The notes: generated from the sequence alone by a model not told the origin. DNA of 64,000 nt from Prevotella sp. (GCA_017617615.1 JAFZVV010000012.1:23191-87190), one strand, 5' to 3'; shown: positions 35,769 to 45,888, numbered from the stretch's first letter. Numbers and translations are program-made.

Positions 35769-36254
35769 TCAGAATGGCAGGAGATTGTCGCCTTCTACGC
35801 TGCAGTGCTCAAATCCCATCTCGCGCGACTTCTCCTCGTTGAGTACGTAGTAGACGGCATCGCCTTCGGCACACACCTCGCCATGGGCATTCTCCACCTC
35901 TACATGGATATCAACAAACTGCCGTCGCTGCTGTGTGATTTTCGCACGGATGGTGATTTGTGTCTCATTGGCCATCAATGACTTATGAAAACTGACGGAG
36001 AGTTTTGCCGTCATTCCTGCAGCCTGCAATTTCCGTGTTACCACCCATCCTGCCGTTTCGTCGATAAGTGTAGATACGATGCCGCCATGCAGCACGCCCA
36101 TCCATCCTTGGAAATGCTCCTGCGGTCGCCAGAAACTGATGATCTGTTCGCCTTCCTCGAAGAACTCCATATGGAGTCCGATGGGGTTGGAGGGAGCGCA
36201 TCCGAAGCAGTCGTATCCCTCTTTATGTATCCATGGATTACTGATTTTTCTCAT
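35769..36254 (-). CDS. PaaI-type hotdog-fold acyl-CoA thioesterase
   Basis: A 161-residue protein. DCFGCAPSNPIGLHMEF and HFQGWMGVLHGGIVSTLIDETAGWV, followed by SVSFHKSLMANE, match the PaaI/YbgC-like hotdog thioesterases. HGG and the nearby Asp form the usual acyl-thioester site. The CxxC-like start DCFGC is frequent in this group. The acyl-CoA substrate cannot be told from sequence. It lies 18 bases upstream of the end of the DUF5686 gene on the same strand. Confidence 0.85.
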   Translation of the reverse strand: MRKISNPWIHKEGYDCFGCAPSNPIGLHMEFFEEGEQIISFWRPQEHFQGWMGVLHGGIVSTLIDETAGWVVTRKLQAAGMTAKLSVSFHKSLMANETQITIRAKITQQRRQFVDIHVEVENAHGEVCAEGDAVYYVLNEEKSREMGFEHCSVEGDNLLPF

Positions 36255-36272
36255 ATCGGTGGAATTTAGTGA

Positions 36273-38843
36273 TTAGAAATTGAAATGGAACCCCACGCGC
36301 ACGCCATGACGGTGGACGCCCTTGAAGCCCGTGTAACTCAGACGGTGCACATAGTCTATCTCGAAGAACTTCAGGATGTTGTGCAGTCCCACGAACAATT
36401 CCCAATAAGGCTCTGCCCCATGCATGAGGTGCGTGTCTTCGGGGAAGGCAAAGAGTGTGGCATCGTTGGCATTGGCTTCAAGGAAGGGATTGTTCTTGTC
36501 GGTGAGCCTGCCTATCATTCCCTTCACGCCGAAGACCTCCCTGAACTTCAGTTTTTGGATGAGCGGCACGCGGTTGAGAAGCTTACCGTTAGTATCCCAT
36601 TTGATGTCGAGATAGAGGAATCGGTCGTTGAGAAACTCCATGTTGTTCATCAAGGCGAATGTTCCCTCATCGAGGATATACGAAAGGTTGGCCGGCGGGA
36701 GGATAAGCAGCGGGAAAGGCACCTTGTTCCACTGAGCGCCACCTTTGATGTGGATGTCGCATTTTCCCCAACTGTTGAGCCAGATACGTTTGTAGATACC
36801 CAGTTCGGTATAGTTGTACTTGTATTCTCCGCCCAGCACGCCATCGAATCCCATGGTATGGGTGATGGAGAACTCCGGTGCATCAGTATTCACGGGGAGA
36901 CGGTGCTGTTTGGTGTTGATATACGTCCTTCCCGGACAGTAGATAAATCCCAACGACATCTCGGTGGTACGTATTTTATAGACCGGTGACCCGTCGCTGA
37001 GCCTGTTGAACGCCAGTTCGCCCGTGGGCTCGTTACTCTCGACCTTCGCGTCGAAGATGGTGCGGAAGCCGTCTTCCGTCTCCCAGTCGAACTTCAGTTC
37101 CTGCCGATGGTAGAAATACATCTGGTCGACCTTCTTCCATCGGAATGCCGTGAACACATTGTCCTTGTCGGTAACAAGGAACTTGTCGGAGGGCGACATC
37201 ACGTCGTAGGCATTGGTGAAGGAAACCGACTTGATGGGGAACTCTGTGGGCTGGTATTCCTTCTTGTTGAACGAGTAGGTGACTTGGGTGTTGAAGTAGT
37301 GGCGCTTACCCTTCGTGCCATAGGCATAGTAGCCCTTGAAGAAAAGGTGTGGGTTGAAGGCTGCCGTAGACTGTCCGCTGAAGCGGAATCGCAGTCCGTC
37401 AACGAAGTTGTTCGACACCACGGTATTCACCGGACCGATGTCGAACTTGCTCTTCCCATTGGGTCCGCTCGTCTCCACGAAGTTCTCAATGAGGAGTTTG
37501 GCTGCGAAGAGGATATACTTGAATCCCTTCACGCCCTTGATCTTGTCGATGAAGTCGTCCATGGAGTCCTCGCCCTTGGTGAGTTCCACCTTCCGGTATT
37601 CGCCCCAGAAATCATCGCCATGGAACCGGGCATTGGGGTCGACTTTCGTCTTGGCCTTGCCCTTGAAAAGCGACTTGGGTATCTCGTCGAAGGAATAGTC
37701 GTGCAGGTAGGTGTTGCGGATGACGGCAGCCTTGCTGAGGAGGTTGGTAAGCGACAACTCCACAATCATGTTATCGACATTGAGCACCCACTCGCCATTG
37801 GGCAGTTGCATGTACTCCTGCTCCACCTTCATTCCCTCTACGAAGTTGACGTCGCTCCGCTGTGGCAGAGTGAGGTTACACTTCTTCACATGCAGTGAGG
37901 AGTCGGCGATGATGTAGATTTCGCCACGGAACCCGAAGTCTTGCTGGTTGTTGGGCGTGAACTGCAGGTGGTAGCACAAATCCTTGCCTACCATCACGGT
38001 ATCCTCGATATAGAACCGGTAGAACGCCACGGCATCCTTTCCTATCGGACTGGTGAAGGGATGCTTCAGCAACCTTACCTGGTCGTCGTAGATGTCGACG
38101 TCGGTGAAGGCATCCTTGAGGATGGAATTGAGGATGTCTCCGGTCTCAATGAGTTGGTTCACACCCTTACTCGACTGCCCCTTGATGATGTCTTTATGCT
38201 GTTTCGGCGACTTGCGGTAGACGTGTTGCAGCGCTGTCTCGTCGACGGAGAGTGGCAAGATGAGTTTGTTGTTGAGCTGGCAAACCTCTACCTGGTCAAG
38301 CATCCACTGCATCTTACGCTCCTGCACCTCCTCCAGTTCGGTGGGCGTCACGTCGTTCACGGCGAGCGTAATCTTCTGATACTTGGAGTATTGGAAGAAA
38401 TCGTGGTTCTCGAGATCGGTGCGTTTCTTCGCCTCGATCACCCGTTTCATCAATTCCACGGCGGGGTTGTTCTTGCGGCTGTATTTGCTACGGCGTTTCG
38501 ATTTCACCACCACCTCCTCGAGGCGCTGTGCCTCGGGCTTCATCCTAATGACGGCAGGCAATTCCATGCCTTCCTTCACGCTGAGGGTGTAGGTCTTGTA
38601 TCCTACGGCCTTCACGGTGAGTGTCCACCCGTTGTGCCGCTCAATGGAGAACGTGCCGTCGGCTTCGCCCACAGCCGTCACATGATGTCCCTTGTAGAGC
38701 AAGCTGGCAAACGGTATCGTGTCGCCACTTTCCTTGTCGACGACGATACCGGTGACCTGTGCCCGGACGGCTATGGCCATCACCAGGAACAGGAATATCA
38801 GAGACATGTCTTTTATTGTTTTCCTCATCGGGTCTGTTGCCAT
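36273..38843 (-). CDS. DUF5686 outer-membrane protein with N-terminal CarboxypepD-reg domain
   Basis: About 856 residues. After a signal peptide (ending AVRAQ) comes a carboxypeptidase-regulatory-like beta domain (VTGIVVDKESGDTIPFASLLYKG), then the long DUF5686 region, predicted to be an outer-membrane barrel ending VRVGFHFNF. Bacteroidetes encode several such proteins, with no established function. The start at 38843 (MATDPMRK) is chosen because the promoter (CAAAGGTA, 38890-38897) would place transcription after the earlier ATGs. The thioesterase gene follows 18 bases after its stop. Confidence 0.82.
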   Translation of the reverse strand: MATDPMRKTIKDMSLIFLFLVMAIAVRAQVTGIVVDKESGDTIPFASLLYKGHHVTAVGEADGTFSIERHNGWTLTVKAVGYKTYTLSVKEGMELPAVIRMKPEAQRLEEVVVKSKRRSKYSRKNNPAVELMKRVIEAKKRTDLENHDFFQYSKYQKITLAVNDVTPTELEEVQERKMQWMLDQVEVCQLNNKLILPLSVDETALQHVYRKSPKQHKDIIKGQSSKGVNQLIETGDILNSILKDAFTDVDIYDDQVRLLKHPFTSPIGKDAVAFYRFYIEDTVMVGKDLCYHLQFTPNNQQDFGFRGEIYIIADSSLHVKKCNLTLPQRSDVNFVEGMKVEQEYMQLPNGEWVLNVDNMIVELSLTNLLSKAAVIRNTYLHDYSFDEIPKSLFKGKAKTKVDPNARFHGDDFWGEYRKVELTKGEDSMDDFIDKIKGVKGFKYILFAAKLLIENFVETSGPNGKSKFDIGPVNTVVSNNFVDGLRFRFSGQSTAAFNPHLFFKGYYAYGTKGKRHYFNTQVTYSFNKKEYQPTEFPIKSVSFTNAYDVMSPSDKFLVTDKDNVFTAFRWKKVDQMYFYHRQELKFDWETEDGFRTIFDAKVESNEPTGELAFNRLSDGSPVYKIRTTEMSLGFIYCPGRTYINTKQHRLPVNTDAPEFSITHTMGFDGVLGGEYKYNYTELGIYKRIWLNSWGKCDIHIKGGAQWNKVPFPLLILPPANLSYILDEGTFALMNNMEFLNDRFLYLDIKWDTNGKLLNRVPLIQKLKFREVFGVKGMIGRLTDKNNPFLEANANDATLFAFPEDTHLMHGAEPYWELFVGLHNILKFFEIDYVHRLSYTGFKGVHRHGVRVGFHFNF

Positions 38844-38889
38844 CTTCTTGCGGATGACATTTATTGCATATCGTACTTCCTTGAACATG

Positions 38890-38897
38890 CAAAGGTA
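38890..38897 (-). promoter_or_regulatory. Promoter of the DUF5686 gene
   Basis: TACCTTTG on the minus strand. Predicted transcripts start near 38883, downstream of the upstream in-frame ATG at 38888. Confidence 0.5.
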
Positions 38898-39002
38898 AGT
38901 AAAATATGGAACTTTAAAGAATAATACATTGTTTTTTATCAATATATTGTGGTAAAGACAAAAAAGCGTTCAAAATAAACCTTTGGTTTGCCGATTTTTC
39001 AC

Positions 39003-39010
39003 TACCTTTG
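39003..39010 (+). promoter_or_regulatory. Promoter of the methyltransferase gene
   Basis: TACCTTTG preceded by TTTTTCAC. The leader is about 45 bases to the ATG at 39060. Confidence 0.5.
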
Positions 39011-39059
39011 CTCCGCATTCCTACAAGGTATGTATTTTTATTGAAACACAACGAGAAAA

Positions 39060-40616
39060 ATGGAATTCGAACTGATAGCCAAGACATTCATGGGCCTGGA
39101 GCCCATCCTGGCACAAGAACTGACCGAACTGGGAGCCAAAGACGTGCAAATTGGCCGTAGAATGGTGTCGTTTAGAGGCGACAAAGAATTGATGTACCGG
39201 GCCAATTTCCAACTCCACACCGCCATCCGTATTCTTAAACCCATCATCCACTTCAAAGCCCGCAGTGCCGACGACGTGTACAACGAGGTAATGAAAGTAG
39301 AGTGGTCGGATTATATCGACAACAACAAGACCTTCGCCGTTGACTCTGTCATCTTCTCCGATGAGTTCCGCCACTCGAAATTCGTGGCATACAAGGTGAA
39401 AGATGCCATTGTCGACCAGTTCCGCGAGCGGACGGGCAACCGACCGAACATCTCGGTGACCAACCCTGACATCCGCCTGCATATCCACATTGCCGACGAG
39501 GACGGCACGCTGAGCCTCGACTCCAGCGGTGAGTCGCTCCACCGGCGCGGTTACCGCCAGGAATCGGTGGAGGCGCCCCTCAACGAGGTGCTTGCCGCGG
39601 GCATGATTCTCATGACAGGATGGAAGGGCGAGTGCGACTTCATCGACCCGATGTGTGGGTCGGGCACGCTACTCGTCGAGGCCGCCCTCATTGCCCGCAA
39701 CATCTCTCCCGGTGTGTTCCGGAAGAGCTACGCTTTCGAGAAATGGCCCGATTTCGATGCCGACCTCTTCGAAGAAATCTACAACGACGACTCCCGAGAG
39801 CGTGAGTTCGAACATCATATCTATGGCTACGATATCGACATGAAGTGCGTTAACACGGCGCGTCTCAACGTGCGTGCCGCAGGCCTCACTGCCGACATCA
39901 CCGTGGAGCAAGCCGACATCAAGGACTTCACCCAACCCTCCGAGAAGAGCATCATGGTGACCAACCCACCCTACGGCGAGCGCATCTCCACCCCCGACCT
40001 GCTGGGCACCTACGCCACCATCGGCGAGCGCCTGAAGCGTGCTTTTGTGGGCAACGAGGCCTGGATACTGAGTTACCGTGAGGAGTGCTTCGAGCAAATA
40101 GGCCTCCGTCCATCCATCAAGATTCCCGTCTTCAATGGCTCACTGGAGTGCGAGTTTCGCAAATACACCATCTTCGAAGGCAAGCTCAAGGAGTTCCGCA
40201 GCGAGGGTGGCATTGTGAAAACCGACGAAGAGAAGGCCGCAATGGCCGAGAAGCACCGTTTCAAGAAAAACAGGGAGTTCAAGCAACGCCTCGAGGAGGA
40301 AACGAGCAACGAGGAGGGTGACATCCGTACCTTCACGTTCCACCACCATCGCCTCGACTCCTTCAAGCGCGATGAAGACGACACCGGCCGCAAGACGGAG
40401 AAAGACCGCCGCTTCCGCGACAACGACCGCCAGGGCGGCGGGCGCAGGGAGAAAGGCGGCAGCCGTGGCGACAACCGCCGGTTCAAGGACAGCGGATGGC
40501 AAAAGGGCGGCAACGACCGTCACCGTCGCGACGACTGGCACCGTGGCGACCGCGACCGTGGCCATCGCGACTTCGGCCGCCGTGGAAACGACAGGAGGGA
40601 CGACAATGACGAATAA
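39060..40616 (+). CDS. THUMP-domain RNA methyltransferase (RlmL-like) with RG-rich tail
   Basis: A 518-residue protein. THUMP-like N-terminus (MEFELIAKTFMGLEPILAQELTELG..., about 1-160), then a Rossmann methyltransferase with FIDPMCGSGTLLVEAALIA and the catalytic NPPYGER (about 302-308). This family methylates guanines in 23S rRNA using S-adenosylmethionine. The C-terminal about 110 residues (from about 405) are low-complexity Arg/Asp/Gly/Lys (GGGRREKGG, DRHRRDDW), unusual for bacterial RlmL and suggestive of RNA binding. The last 11 bases overlap the start of the DPP-IV-like gene. Confidence 0.88.
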   Translation: MEFELIAKTFMGLEPILAQELTELGAKDVQIGRRMVSFRGDKELMYRANFQLHTAIRILKPIIHFKARSADDVYNEVMKVEWSDYIDNNKTFAVDSVIFSDEFRHSKFVAYKVKDAIVDQFRERTGNRPNISVTNPDIRLHIHIADEDGTLSLDSSGESLHRRGYRQESVEAPLNEVLAAGMILMTGWKGECDFIDPMCGSGTLLVEAALIARNISPGVFRKSYAFEKWPDFDADLFEEIYNDDSREREFEHHIYGYDIDMKCVNTARLNVRAAGLTADITVEQADIKDFTQPSEKSIMVTNPPYGERISTPDLLGTYATIGERLKRAFVGNEAWILSYREECFEQIGLRPSIKIPVFNGSLECEFRKYTIFEGKLKEFRSEGGIVKTDEEKAAMAEKHRFKKNREFKQRLEEETSNEEGDIRTFTFHHHRLDSFKRDEDDTGRKTEKDRRFRDNDRQGGGRREKGGSRGDNRRFKDSGWQKGGNDRHRRDDWHRGDRDRGHRDFGRRGNDRRDDNDE

Positions 40617-42786
40617 CCACACACACCGGCTGATGGCCGTCATCATGGCCATCGTCGGCACCACCACACTGATGGCACAAGACAAGCTTTTCACGCTCGA
40701 GGACCTGAACTACGGCGGCAAGAACTACCGCTACATGACTCCCCAGTCGAAATACTACACCTGGTGGGGCGACATCCTCGTGAGCACCGAGCGCGAGGGC
40801 TGCGTGAGTATAGACCCGAAGACCCGTCGCCAGCAGACACTCTTCACACTCAACGACATCAATGGCCTTCTCACGAAGGAAGAGCAGATTGTGCGTCTCG
40901 ACTACGCCAAGTTCCCCTACCCCGACTCCACACTCGTGATGGTGGAGAACGGAAAGTGGCGTATGCTCTACGACTGGAAGAAGAAAGAGGTGACATGGAA
41001 GCAGAAAGGCAGTTTCGATGCCAACGACTGGAGTGCCGCCTCACGTGCCACCGCATACGTAGATGCCCATCAACTCTATGTACGCTACGCCGACGGCACC
41101 GAGCACCAGCTCAGCACCGACGGCAGCCGTGAAATCGTCTACGGCCAGAGCGTGCACCGCGATGAGTTCAGTATCTACAAGGGCACTTTCTGGAGTCCCG
41201 ACGGCCAGCGCCTTGCCTTCTACCGCATGGACCAGAGCATGGTGGCCGACTACCCCCAGGTAAACATCTCGAAACGCATCGCCACCGAGGAGCCCGACAA
41301 ATACCCCATGGCAGGCGAGACGAGTCATCTCGTGACCGTGGGGGTCTACGACATGGCCACCCAGCGTATCATCTACCTGAAGGCGGGCGATCCTACCGAC
41401 CGGTATTTCACCAATATCCAATGGAGTCCTGACTCCAGGAAAATCTATATTTTCGAGCTCAACCGCGACCAGACCGACATCGAGCTGGTGGCCTACGACG
41501 CCATCACCGGCGACCGTGAGGGTGTCATCTACCATGAGCACAACGACCGCTATGCCGAGCCGCTCTTCCCCATCACCTTCGTGCCCTGGGATGCCGGCAA
41601 GTTCATCCTCATGAGTCAGCGCGACGGATACAACCACCTCTACCTCTACGACACCAAGGGCAAGTTCCTCAAGCAACTCACCAAGGGACCTTGGGTGGTG
41701 CTCGACCTCGTGGGGTTCTGTCGCGACCGCAAGAGCGTGGTGGTGCTCTCCACCGAGGCTGGCGACATACAAAACAACCTCTATGAGGTGAACCTCGCCA
41801 ACGGCAAGCGCACGCTGCTCGACAACGGCCGTGGCTGCCATGCCAACACCTATCAGGATGACGGGCGCCACACCTCTATCCTCTCGACATCGGGAAAATA
41901 CCTTTACGACAACTACACTGAGCCCGACGTGCCCCGCCGCATCGAGCTGGTAACCCTTGGCCGTGCCGACAGGCATGTGCTTTTCGATGCCCCCGACCCC
42001 TGGAAGGGCTACGCCGTGCCCGAGTTCTCATGCGGCACCATCAAGGCTGCCGACGGTGTGACCGACCTCTATTACCGCATGGTGAAGCCCCCGCATTTCG
42101 ATGCCACAAAGAAATACCCTACGGTCATCTACGTCTATGGCGGTCCACACTCCCGCAACGTGGAGGCCCGATGGCACTACATGTCGAGGGGCTGGGAGAC
42201 CTACATGGCACAAAAAGGCTATGTGCTCTTTATCCTCGACAACCGTGGCAGCAAGGACCGTGGCCTCGCTTTCGAGCAAGCTACCTTCCGCCAACTTGGC
42301 GTGGTGGAGACCGCCGACCAGATGCGCGGTGTAGAATTCCTGAAATCGCTGCCCTATATCGATGCCGACCGCATCGGCGTACATGGATGGAGTTTCGGCG
42401 GTTTCATGACCATCACGATGATGACCACCCATCCCGACGTGTTCAAGGTGGGCGTGGCAGGTGGCCCGGTCATCGACTGGAAATGGTATGAGGTGATGTA
42501 TGGCGAGCGCTACATGGACACACCGCAGACCAACCCCGAGGGCTATGAGAAGACCTCGCTGATACCGAAGGCCAAGGACCTCAAGGGTCACCTTCAGATT
42601 ATCCAGGGCATGAACGACCTCACGGTGGTGCCCCAACACTGCCTGTCGTTCCTCGATGCCTGTATCAAGGCAGGCACGCAACCCGACTTCTTCGTCTATC
42701 CCGGTGAACCCCACAACATGCGTGGCGGGAAGAGTGTGCACCTGCATGAGCGCATCACGCAGTATTTTGAGGATTATCTGAGATGA
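40606..42786 (+). CDS. S9 family dipeptidyl peptidase IV-like protein, secreted
   Basis: A 726-residue serine peptidase with signal peptide (ending near LMAQ). The N-terminal beta-propeller (about 40-470) includes FWSPDGQRLAFYRMDQS and the Glu motif region. The alpha/beta hydrolase domain has GVHGWSFGGFMT with nucleophile Ser596, then DWKWYEVMYGERYMDTP and the terminal PGEPHNMRG region with the catalytic His. Enzymes of this type remove Xaa-Pro dipeptides and are periplasmic in Bacteroidetes. The ATG at 40606 overlaps the methyltransferase stop, and longer upstream frames are artefacts of the RG-rich tail. Confidence 0.9.
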   Translation: MTNNHTHRLMAVIMAIVGTTTLMAQDKLFTLEDLNYGGKNYRYMTPQSKYYTWWGDILVSTEREGCVSIDPKTRRQQTLFTLNDINGLLTKEEQIVRLDYAKFPYPDSTLVMVENGKWRMLYDWKKKEVTWKQKGSFDANDWSAASRATAYVDAHQLYVRYADGTEHQLSTDGSREIVYGQSVHRDEFSIYKGTFWSPDGQRLAFYRMDQSMVADYPQVNISKRIATEEPDKYPMAGETSHLVTVGVYDMATQRIIYLKAGDPTDRYFTNIQWSPDSRKIYIFELNRDQTDIELVAYDAITGDREGVIYHEHNDRYAEPLFPITFVPWDAGKFILMSQRDGYNHLYLYDTKGKFLKQLTKGPWVVLDLVGFCRDRKSVVVLSTEAGDIQNNLYEVNLANGKRTLLDNGRGCHANTYQDDGRHTSILSTSGKYLYDNYTEPDVPRRIELVTLGRADRHVLFDAPDPWKGYAVPEFSCGTIKAADGVTDLYYRMVKPPHFDATKKYPTVIYVYGGPHSRNVEARWHYMSRGWETYMAQKGYVLFILDNRGSKDRGLAFEQATFRQLGVVETADQMRGVEFLKSLPYIDADRIGVHGWSFGGFMTITMMTTHPDVFKVGVAGGPVIDWKWYEVMYGERYMDTPQTNPEGYEKTSLIPKAKDLKGHLQIIQGMNDLTVVPQHCLSFLDACIKAGTQPDFFVYPGEPHNMRGGKSVHLHERITQYFEDYLR

Positions 42787-42880
42787 TTGAAGATTGAAGA
42801 TTGAAAATTGAAGATTGAAAATTGAAGATAGGGCGAAACATAAACCTCAAGACTCAAAACTCAAAACTCAAAAATAAAAA
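42783..42880. repeat. Simple repeats between the S9 gene and purD
   Basis: GATTGAAGATTGAAAATTGA-type words run about 42785-42830, then CTCAAAACTCAAAACTCAAAA at about 42853-42873. Similar words occur at 2303, 32855 and 63853. No promoter is seen. Confidence 0.5.
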
Positions 42881-42887
42881 ACAACAT

Positions 42888-44156
42888 ATGAGAATATTAC
42901 TTTTAGGCAGTGGCGGCCGCGAGCATGCACTGGCATGGAAAATAGCACAAAGCCCACGATGTGAAAAACTCTTCATTGCTCCCGGCAACGCCGGAACAGG
43001 TACCGTAGGCGAGAACATCGCCATCAAGGCCGATGACTTCGATGCGCTGAAGGCTTTCGCCGTGGAGAACAAGGTCGACATGGTGGTCGTTGGACCCGAA
43101 GACCCTTTGGTAAAAGGCATCTATGATGCTTTTGCCCAGGACCCGCGTACTACCGCCATTCCCGTGATAGGCCCGTCGGCGAGCGGTGCGCGCCTGGAAG
43201 GAAGCAAGGATTTCGCCAAGGCATTCATGCAGCGCCATGGCATCCCTACTGCCCGTTATGAGACCTTCGATGGCGAGCATGTGGAGGAAGGCATGAAATT
43301 CCTGGAAACCCTGCAGCCACCCTACGTGCTGAAGGCCGACGGACTGTGCGCCGGCAAGGGCGTGCTCATCCTCCCCACCCTCGACGAGGCCCGTGAGCAG
43401 TTGCGTGAGATGCTCGGCGGCATGTTCGGCAACGCCTCTGCCCGTGTGGTCATCGAGGAGTTCCTCACGGGCATCGAGTGTTCTGTGTTCGTCCTCACCG
43501 ACGGGCGTCACTACCAACTGCTGCCAGAGGCAAAAGACTACAAGCGCATCGGCGAGCACGATACTGGCCTGAACACCGGTGGCATGGGCAGCGTAAGTCC
43601 GGTGCCCTTTGCTACCCCTGAGTGGATGAAGAAGGTGGAAGACCGCATCGTCAGGCCTACTGTAGAGGGGCTGGCCTCAGAGGGCATCGATTATAAGGGC
43701 TTTATCTTCTTCGGACTCATCAACGTAGGCGGCAACCCGATGGTCATCGAATACAACTGTCGCATGGGCGACCCGGAGACGGAGAGTGTGATGCTCCGTC
43801 TGAAGAGCGACATCGTCGACCTCTTTGAGGGCGTGGCTGCCGGCGACCTTGACCGCCGAGAGGTGGTGTTCGACGAGCGTGCCGCTGTGTGCGTGATGCT
43901 CGTGAGCGGCGGTTACCCCCAGGCCTACAAGAAGGGCTATCCCATCAGCGGCATCAACGAGGTGGAAGGCTCCATCGTGTTCCATAGTGGCACGGCTATG
44001 AAAGACGGCGAGGTGGTGACTGCCGGCGGTCGTGTGATAGCCGTGAGCAGTTATGGCCGTGACAAGGAAGAGGCACTGCGCAAGAGTTTCGAAGAGGCGC
44101 AGAAAATCACATTTACCGACAAATACTTCCGCAGCGACATCGGAAGCGACCTGTAG
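42888..44156 (+). CDS. purD: Phosphoribosylamine-glycine ligase
   Basis: A 422-residue PurD. It starts [21 protein letters not shown] as expected for the N-terminal domain, followed by IAPGNAGTG, the ATP-grasp segment [31 protein letters not shown] and [11 protein letters not shown]. It ligates glycine to 5-phosphoribosylamine in the second step of purine synthesis. Length and motifs are normal. Upstream are simple repeats only, so transcription may come from the S9 gene. The preceding open frame (from 42822) is too short to matter. Confidence 0.95.
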   Translation: MRILLLGSGGREHALAWKIAQSPRCEKLFIAPGNAGTGTVGENIAIKADDFDALKAFAVENKVDMVVVGPEDPLVKGIYDAFAQDPRTTAIPVIGPSASGARLEGSKDFAKAFMQRHGIPTARYETFDGEHVEEGMKFLETLQPPYVLKADGLCAGKGVLILPTLDEAREQLREMLGGMFGNASARVVIEEFLTGIECSVFVLTDGRHYQLLPEAKDYKRIGEHDTGLNTGGMGSVSPVPFATPEWMKKVEDRIVRPTVEGLASEGIDYKGFIFFGLINVGGNPMVIEYNCRMGDPETESVMLRLKSDIVDLFEGVAAGDLDRREVVFDERAAVCVMLVSGGYPQAYKKGYPISGINEVEGSIVFHSGTAMKDGEVVTAGGRVIAVSSYGRDKEEALRKSFEEAQKITFTDKYFRSDIGSDL

Positions 44157-44327
44157 CCTCACCCCCAACCCCTCTCCATGGATAGGGGCGTGAAATGCAA
44201 TGCTTCACCTTGCAGACTTCACTTCATTGCGACGTATTGCCCTGCACTTTAAACCGACTTTGCGGTTAAGACATATTTGTCGGTGAAAGGTGCTCGATGA
44301 TTATTGGCTTACTTAAAAAGACTTGGG
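44157..44327. other. Intergenic segment with small palindromes
   Basis: It includes CCCCT-CTCCATGGAT-AGGGG (about 44175-44194) and AACCG-ACTTTG-CGGTT (about 44251-44270). A weak -7-like CATATTTG sits near 44271. No gene is supported. Confidence 0.35.
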
Positions 44328-45311
44328 ATGGCTTTCAAGAGATTCCAGAACAACGTGGCAGAGAGCCGGTTTCTCCTACCCCTCTCCGCCCTCATTGTTG
44401 CCGGTGCCTGTTACCTGTCGGGCCTGGTGACCGATGGACTGTGGATGCAGCTGGTGTGTCTGGCTATCTCCACGGCACTTCTGGCGGAGCTCAACAACAC
44501 CCATCTCCTCCTGCGTGTCCCCAGCCAGTCGACTCCGGCATTCCTGCTCCTCCTCACGGCGGCAGCCATTTTCATCTTCCCTGACCTACGCGCTGGCATC
44601 ATCCAACTCTGCGGCATCGCCGTCTATTTTACGCTTTTCCACTGCGAGCAACGCAAGCCATCTCCTGGATGGGTGTTCTATGGCTTTTTCTGCATCGGAC
44701 TGGCGAGCATGGTGTGGGTGCAGATGCTGTATTATGTGCCCGTGCTATGGCTGCTCATGGCGACTCACCTCAGGGCAATGACGGCGAAGACATTCTGGGC
44801 ATCGGTACTGGGACTGCTGGCACCCTACTGGATTGGGATGGGGTATTACTTCTATCAAGGGGGCATTGAGCGCCTGGGGGCCTATTTCGCCCAGTTGTGG
44901 GCGTTTGGTCCCATAGGCGACTACACTGTCTTTAGCGAACACCAGTGGCTTGCCATCGGCTGGACGGTACTCCTCGCCTTCATCGGCATCGTGCACTACA
45001 TCCGCAAGGGTTACCAGGACAAGATACGCACGCGGCTACTCACCCAGATATTCATCGTGGTCGACGTGCTCACCATCGTCTTTCTCTTTCTCCAGCCCCA
45101 GCACTACTTGCTGCTCCTGGCGCTCGTCATCGTCAACACGGCGCCGTTGGTTGCCCATTTCATCACCCTTACCCACACTTGGCTTACGAACATGGCGTTT
45201 TTCTTCATCATGGCCATTACCCTTGCCATCATCGTCTACAACACATGGATGCCTTCATCGAATTTCTTGTCAGCTATGGCTATGCAGGTATGTTCGTATC
45301 TGCCTTTATAG
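44328..45311 (+). CDS. Hypothetical polytopic membrane protein
   Basis: A 327-residue protein with about nine hydrophobic segments over its whole length (about 18-36, 43-58, 75-92, 98-112, 123-160, 166-182, 215-232, 247-262, 268-290, 296-312). No catalytic motif or family is recognised. The O-antigen-ligase or EpsG type is one possibility. The ATG at 44328 is preferred over the TTG at 44304. Its 3' end overlaps the YqaA-like gene by 67 bases, an unusually long overlap. Confidence 0.6.
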   Translation: MAFKRFQNNVAESRFLLPLSALIVAGACYLSGLVTDGLWMQLVCLAISTALLAELNNTHLLLRVPSQSTPAFLLLLTAAAIFIFPDLRAGIIQLCGIAVYFTLFHCEQRKPSPGWVFYGFFCIGLASMVWVQMLYYVPVLWLLMATHLRAMTAKTFWASVLGLLAPYWIGMGYYFYQGGIERLGAYFAQLWAFGPIGDYTVFSEHQWLAIGWTVLLAFIGIVHYIRKGYQDKIRTRLLTQIFIVVDVLTIVFLFLQPQHYLLLLALVIVNTAPLVAHFITLTHTWLTNMAFFFIMAITLAIIVYNTWMPSSNFLSAMAMQVCSYLPL

Positions 45312-45697
45312 CAGGCAGTTTCCTACCTTTTAGCAGCGAGGTGGTGATGATGATGCTCATTGCCACTGGACTTCGTCCGATGCCCTTGCTCATCTATGCC
45401 ACGATAGGCAACTGGGCAGGGAGCATGTTCAACTACTGGGTGGGACATCAAGGAAAGATGGAGTGGATAGAGCGCTATCTACACGTCAACCACGAGAAAC
45501 TGGAGAAGGCACAGCGGTTCATGGGAAAACGCGGGGCGTGGATGGGGTTCTTCTCGTTCATGCCGGTCATCGGCACCGCCATCTGCATCACCCTCGGTCT
45601 GATGCGGTCGAACCTCCTCATCTCGTCTATCAGCATCTTCCTGGGAAAGATCGTGCGGTATGTGATAATCGCCGTAGGGTCGAAGATGGTGTTTTAG
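45245..45697 (+). CDS. YqaA/DedA-type small membrane protein (VTT domain)
   Basis: A 150-residue protein with four or so membrane segments. The motif FLPFSSEVVMMMLIATG, followed by YATIGNWAGSMFNYWVGHQGK and FFSFMPVIGTAICITLGLMR, is typical of short YqaA-like members of the DedA/VTT family, thought to scramble or transport lipids. The ATG at 45245 is chosen because the protein fits this length. It lies 67 bases inside the preceding membrane-protein gene, so the two are surely co-transcribed. Confidence 0.8.
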   Translation: MDAFIEFLVSYGYAGMFVSAFIAGSFLPFSSEVVMMMLIATGLRPMPLLIYATIGNWAGSMFNYWVGHQGKMEWIERYLHVNHEKLEKAQRFMGKRGAWMGFFSFMPVIGTAICITLGLMRSNLLISSISIFLGKIVRYVIIAVGSKMVF

Positions 45698-45739
45698 GTT
45701 TGAGGTTTGAGATTGCTTCCTGAGATTGGTTGCAACATA

Positions 45740-45841
45740 GTTGCAACATACTGAACGGCCTCTATTGAAAAGAGTTGCAACATACTGAACGGCCTCTATT
45801 GAAAAGAGTTGTGACATACTGAACGGCCTCATTGAAATGAA
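45740..45841 (+). repeat. Three tandem 34-base repeats
   Basis: Copies begin at 45740, 45774 and 45808, each running GTTGCAACATACTGAACGGC then CTCTATTGAAAAGA. The third is diverged (GTTGTGACATACTG). A partial GGTTGCAACATA precedes them. No spacers lie between, so it is not a CRISPR. Confidence 0.65.
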
Positions 45842-45888
45842 AAGTCGTTTTCCTTTTGCGTTTCCCCTGACTTTTCGTAACTTTGCTA

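Noticed and set aside
45740..45841. CRISPR-like tandem array
   Set aside because: The repeats are contiguous with no spacers and no cas genes are present.
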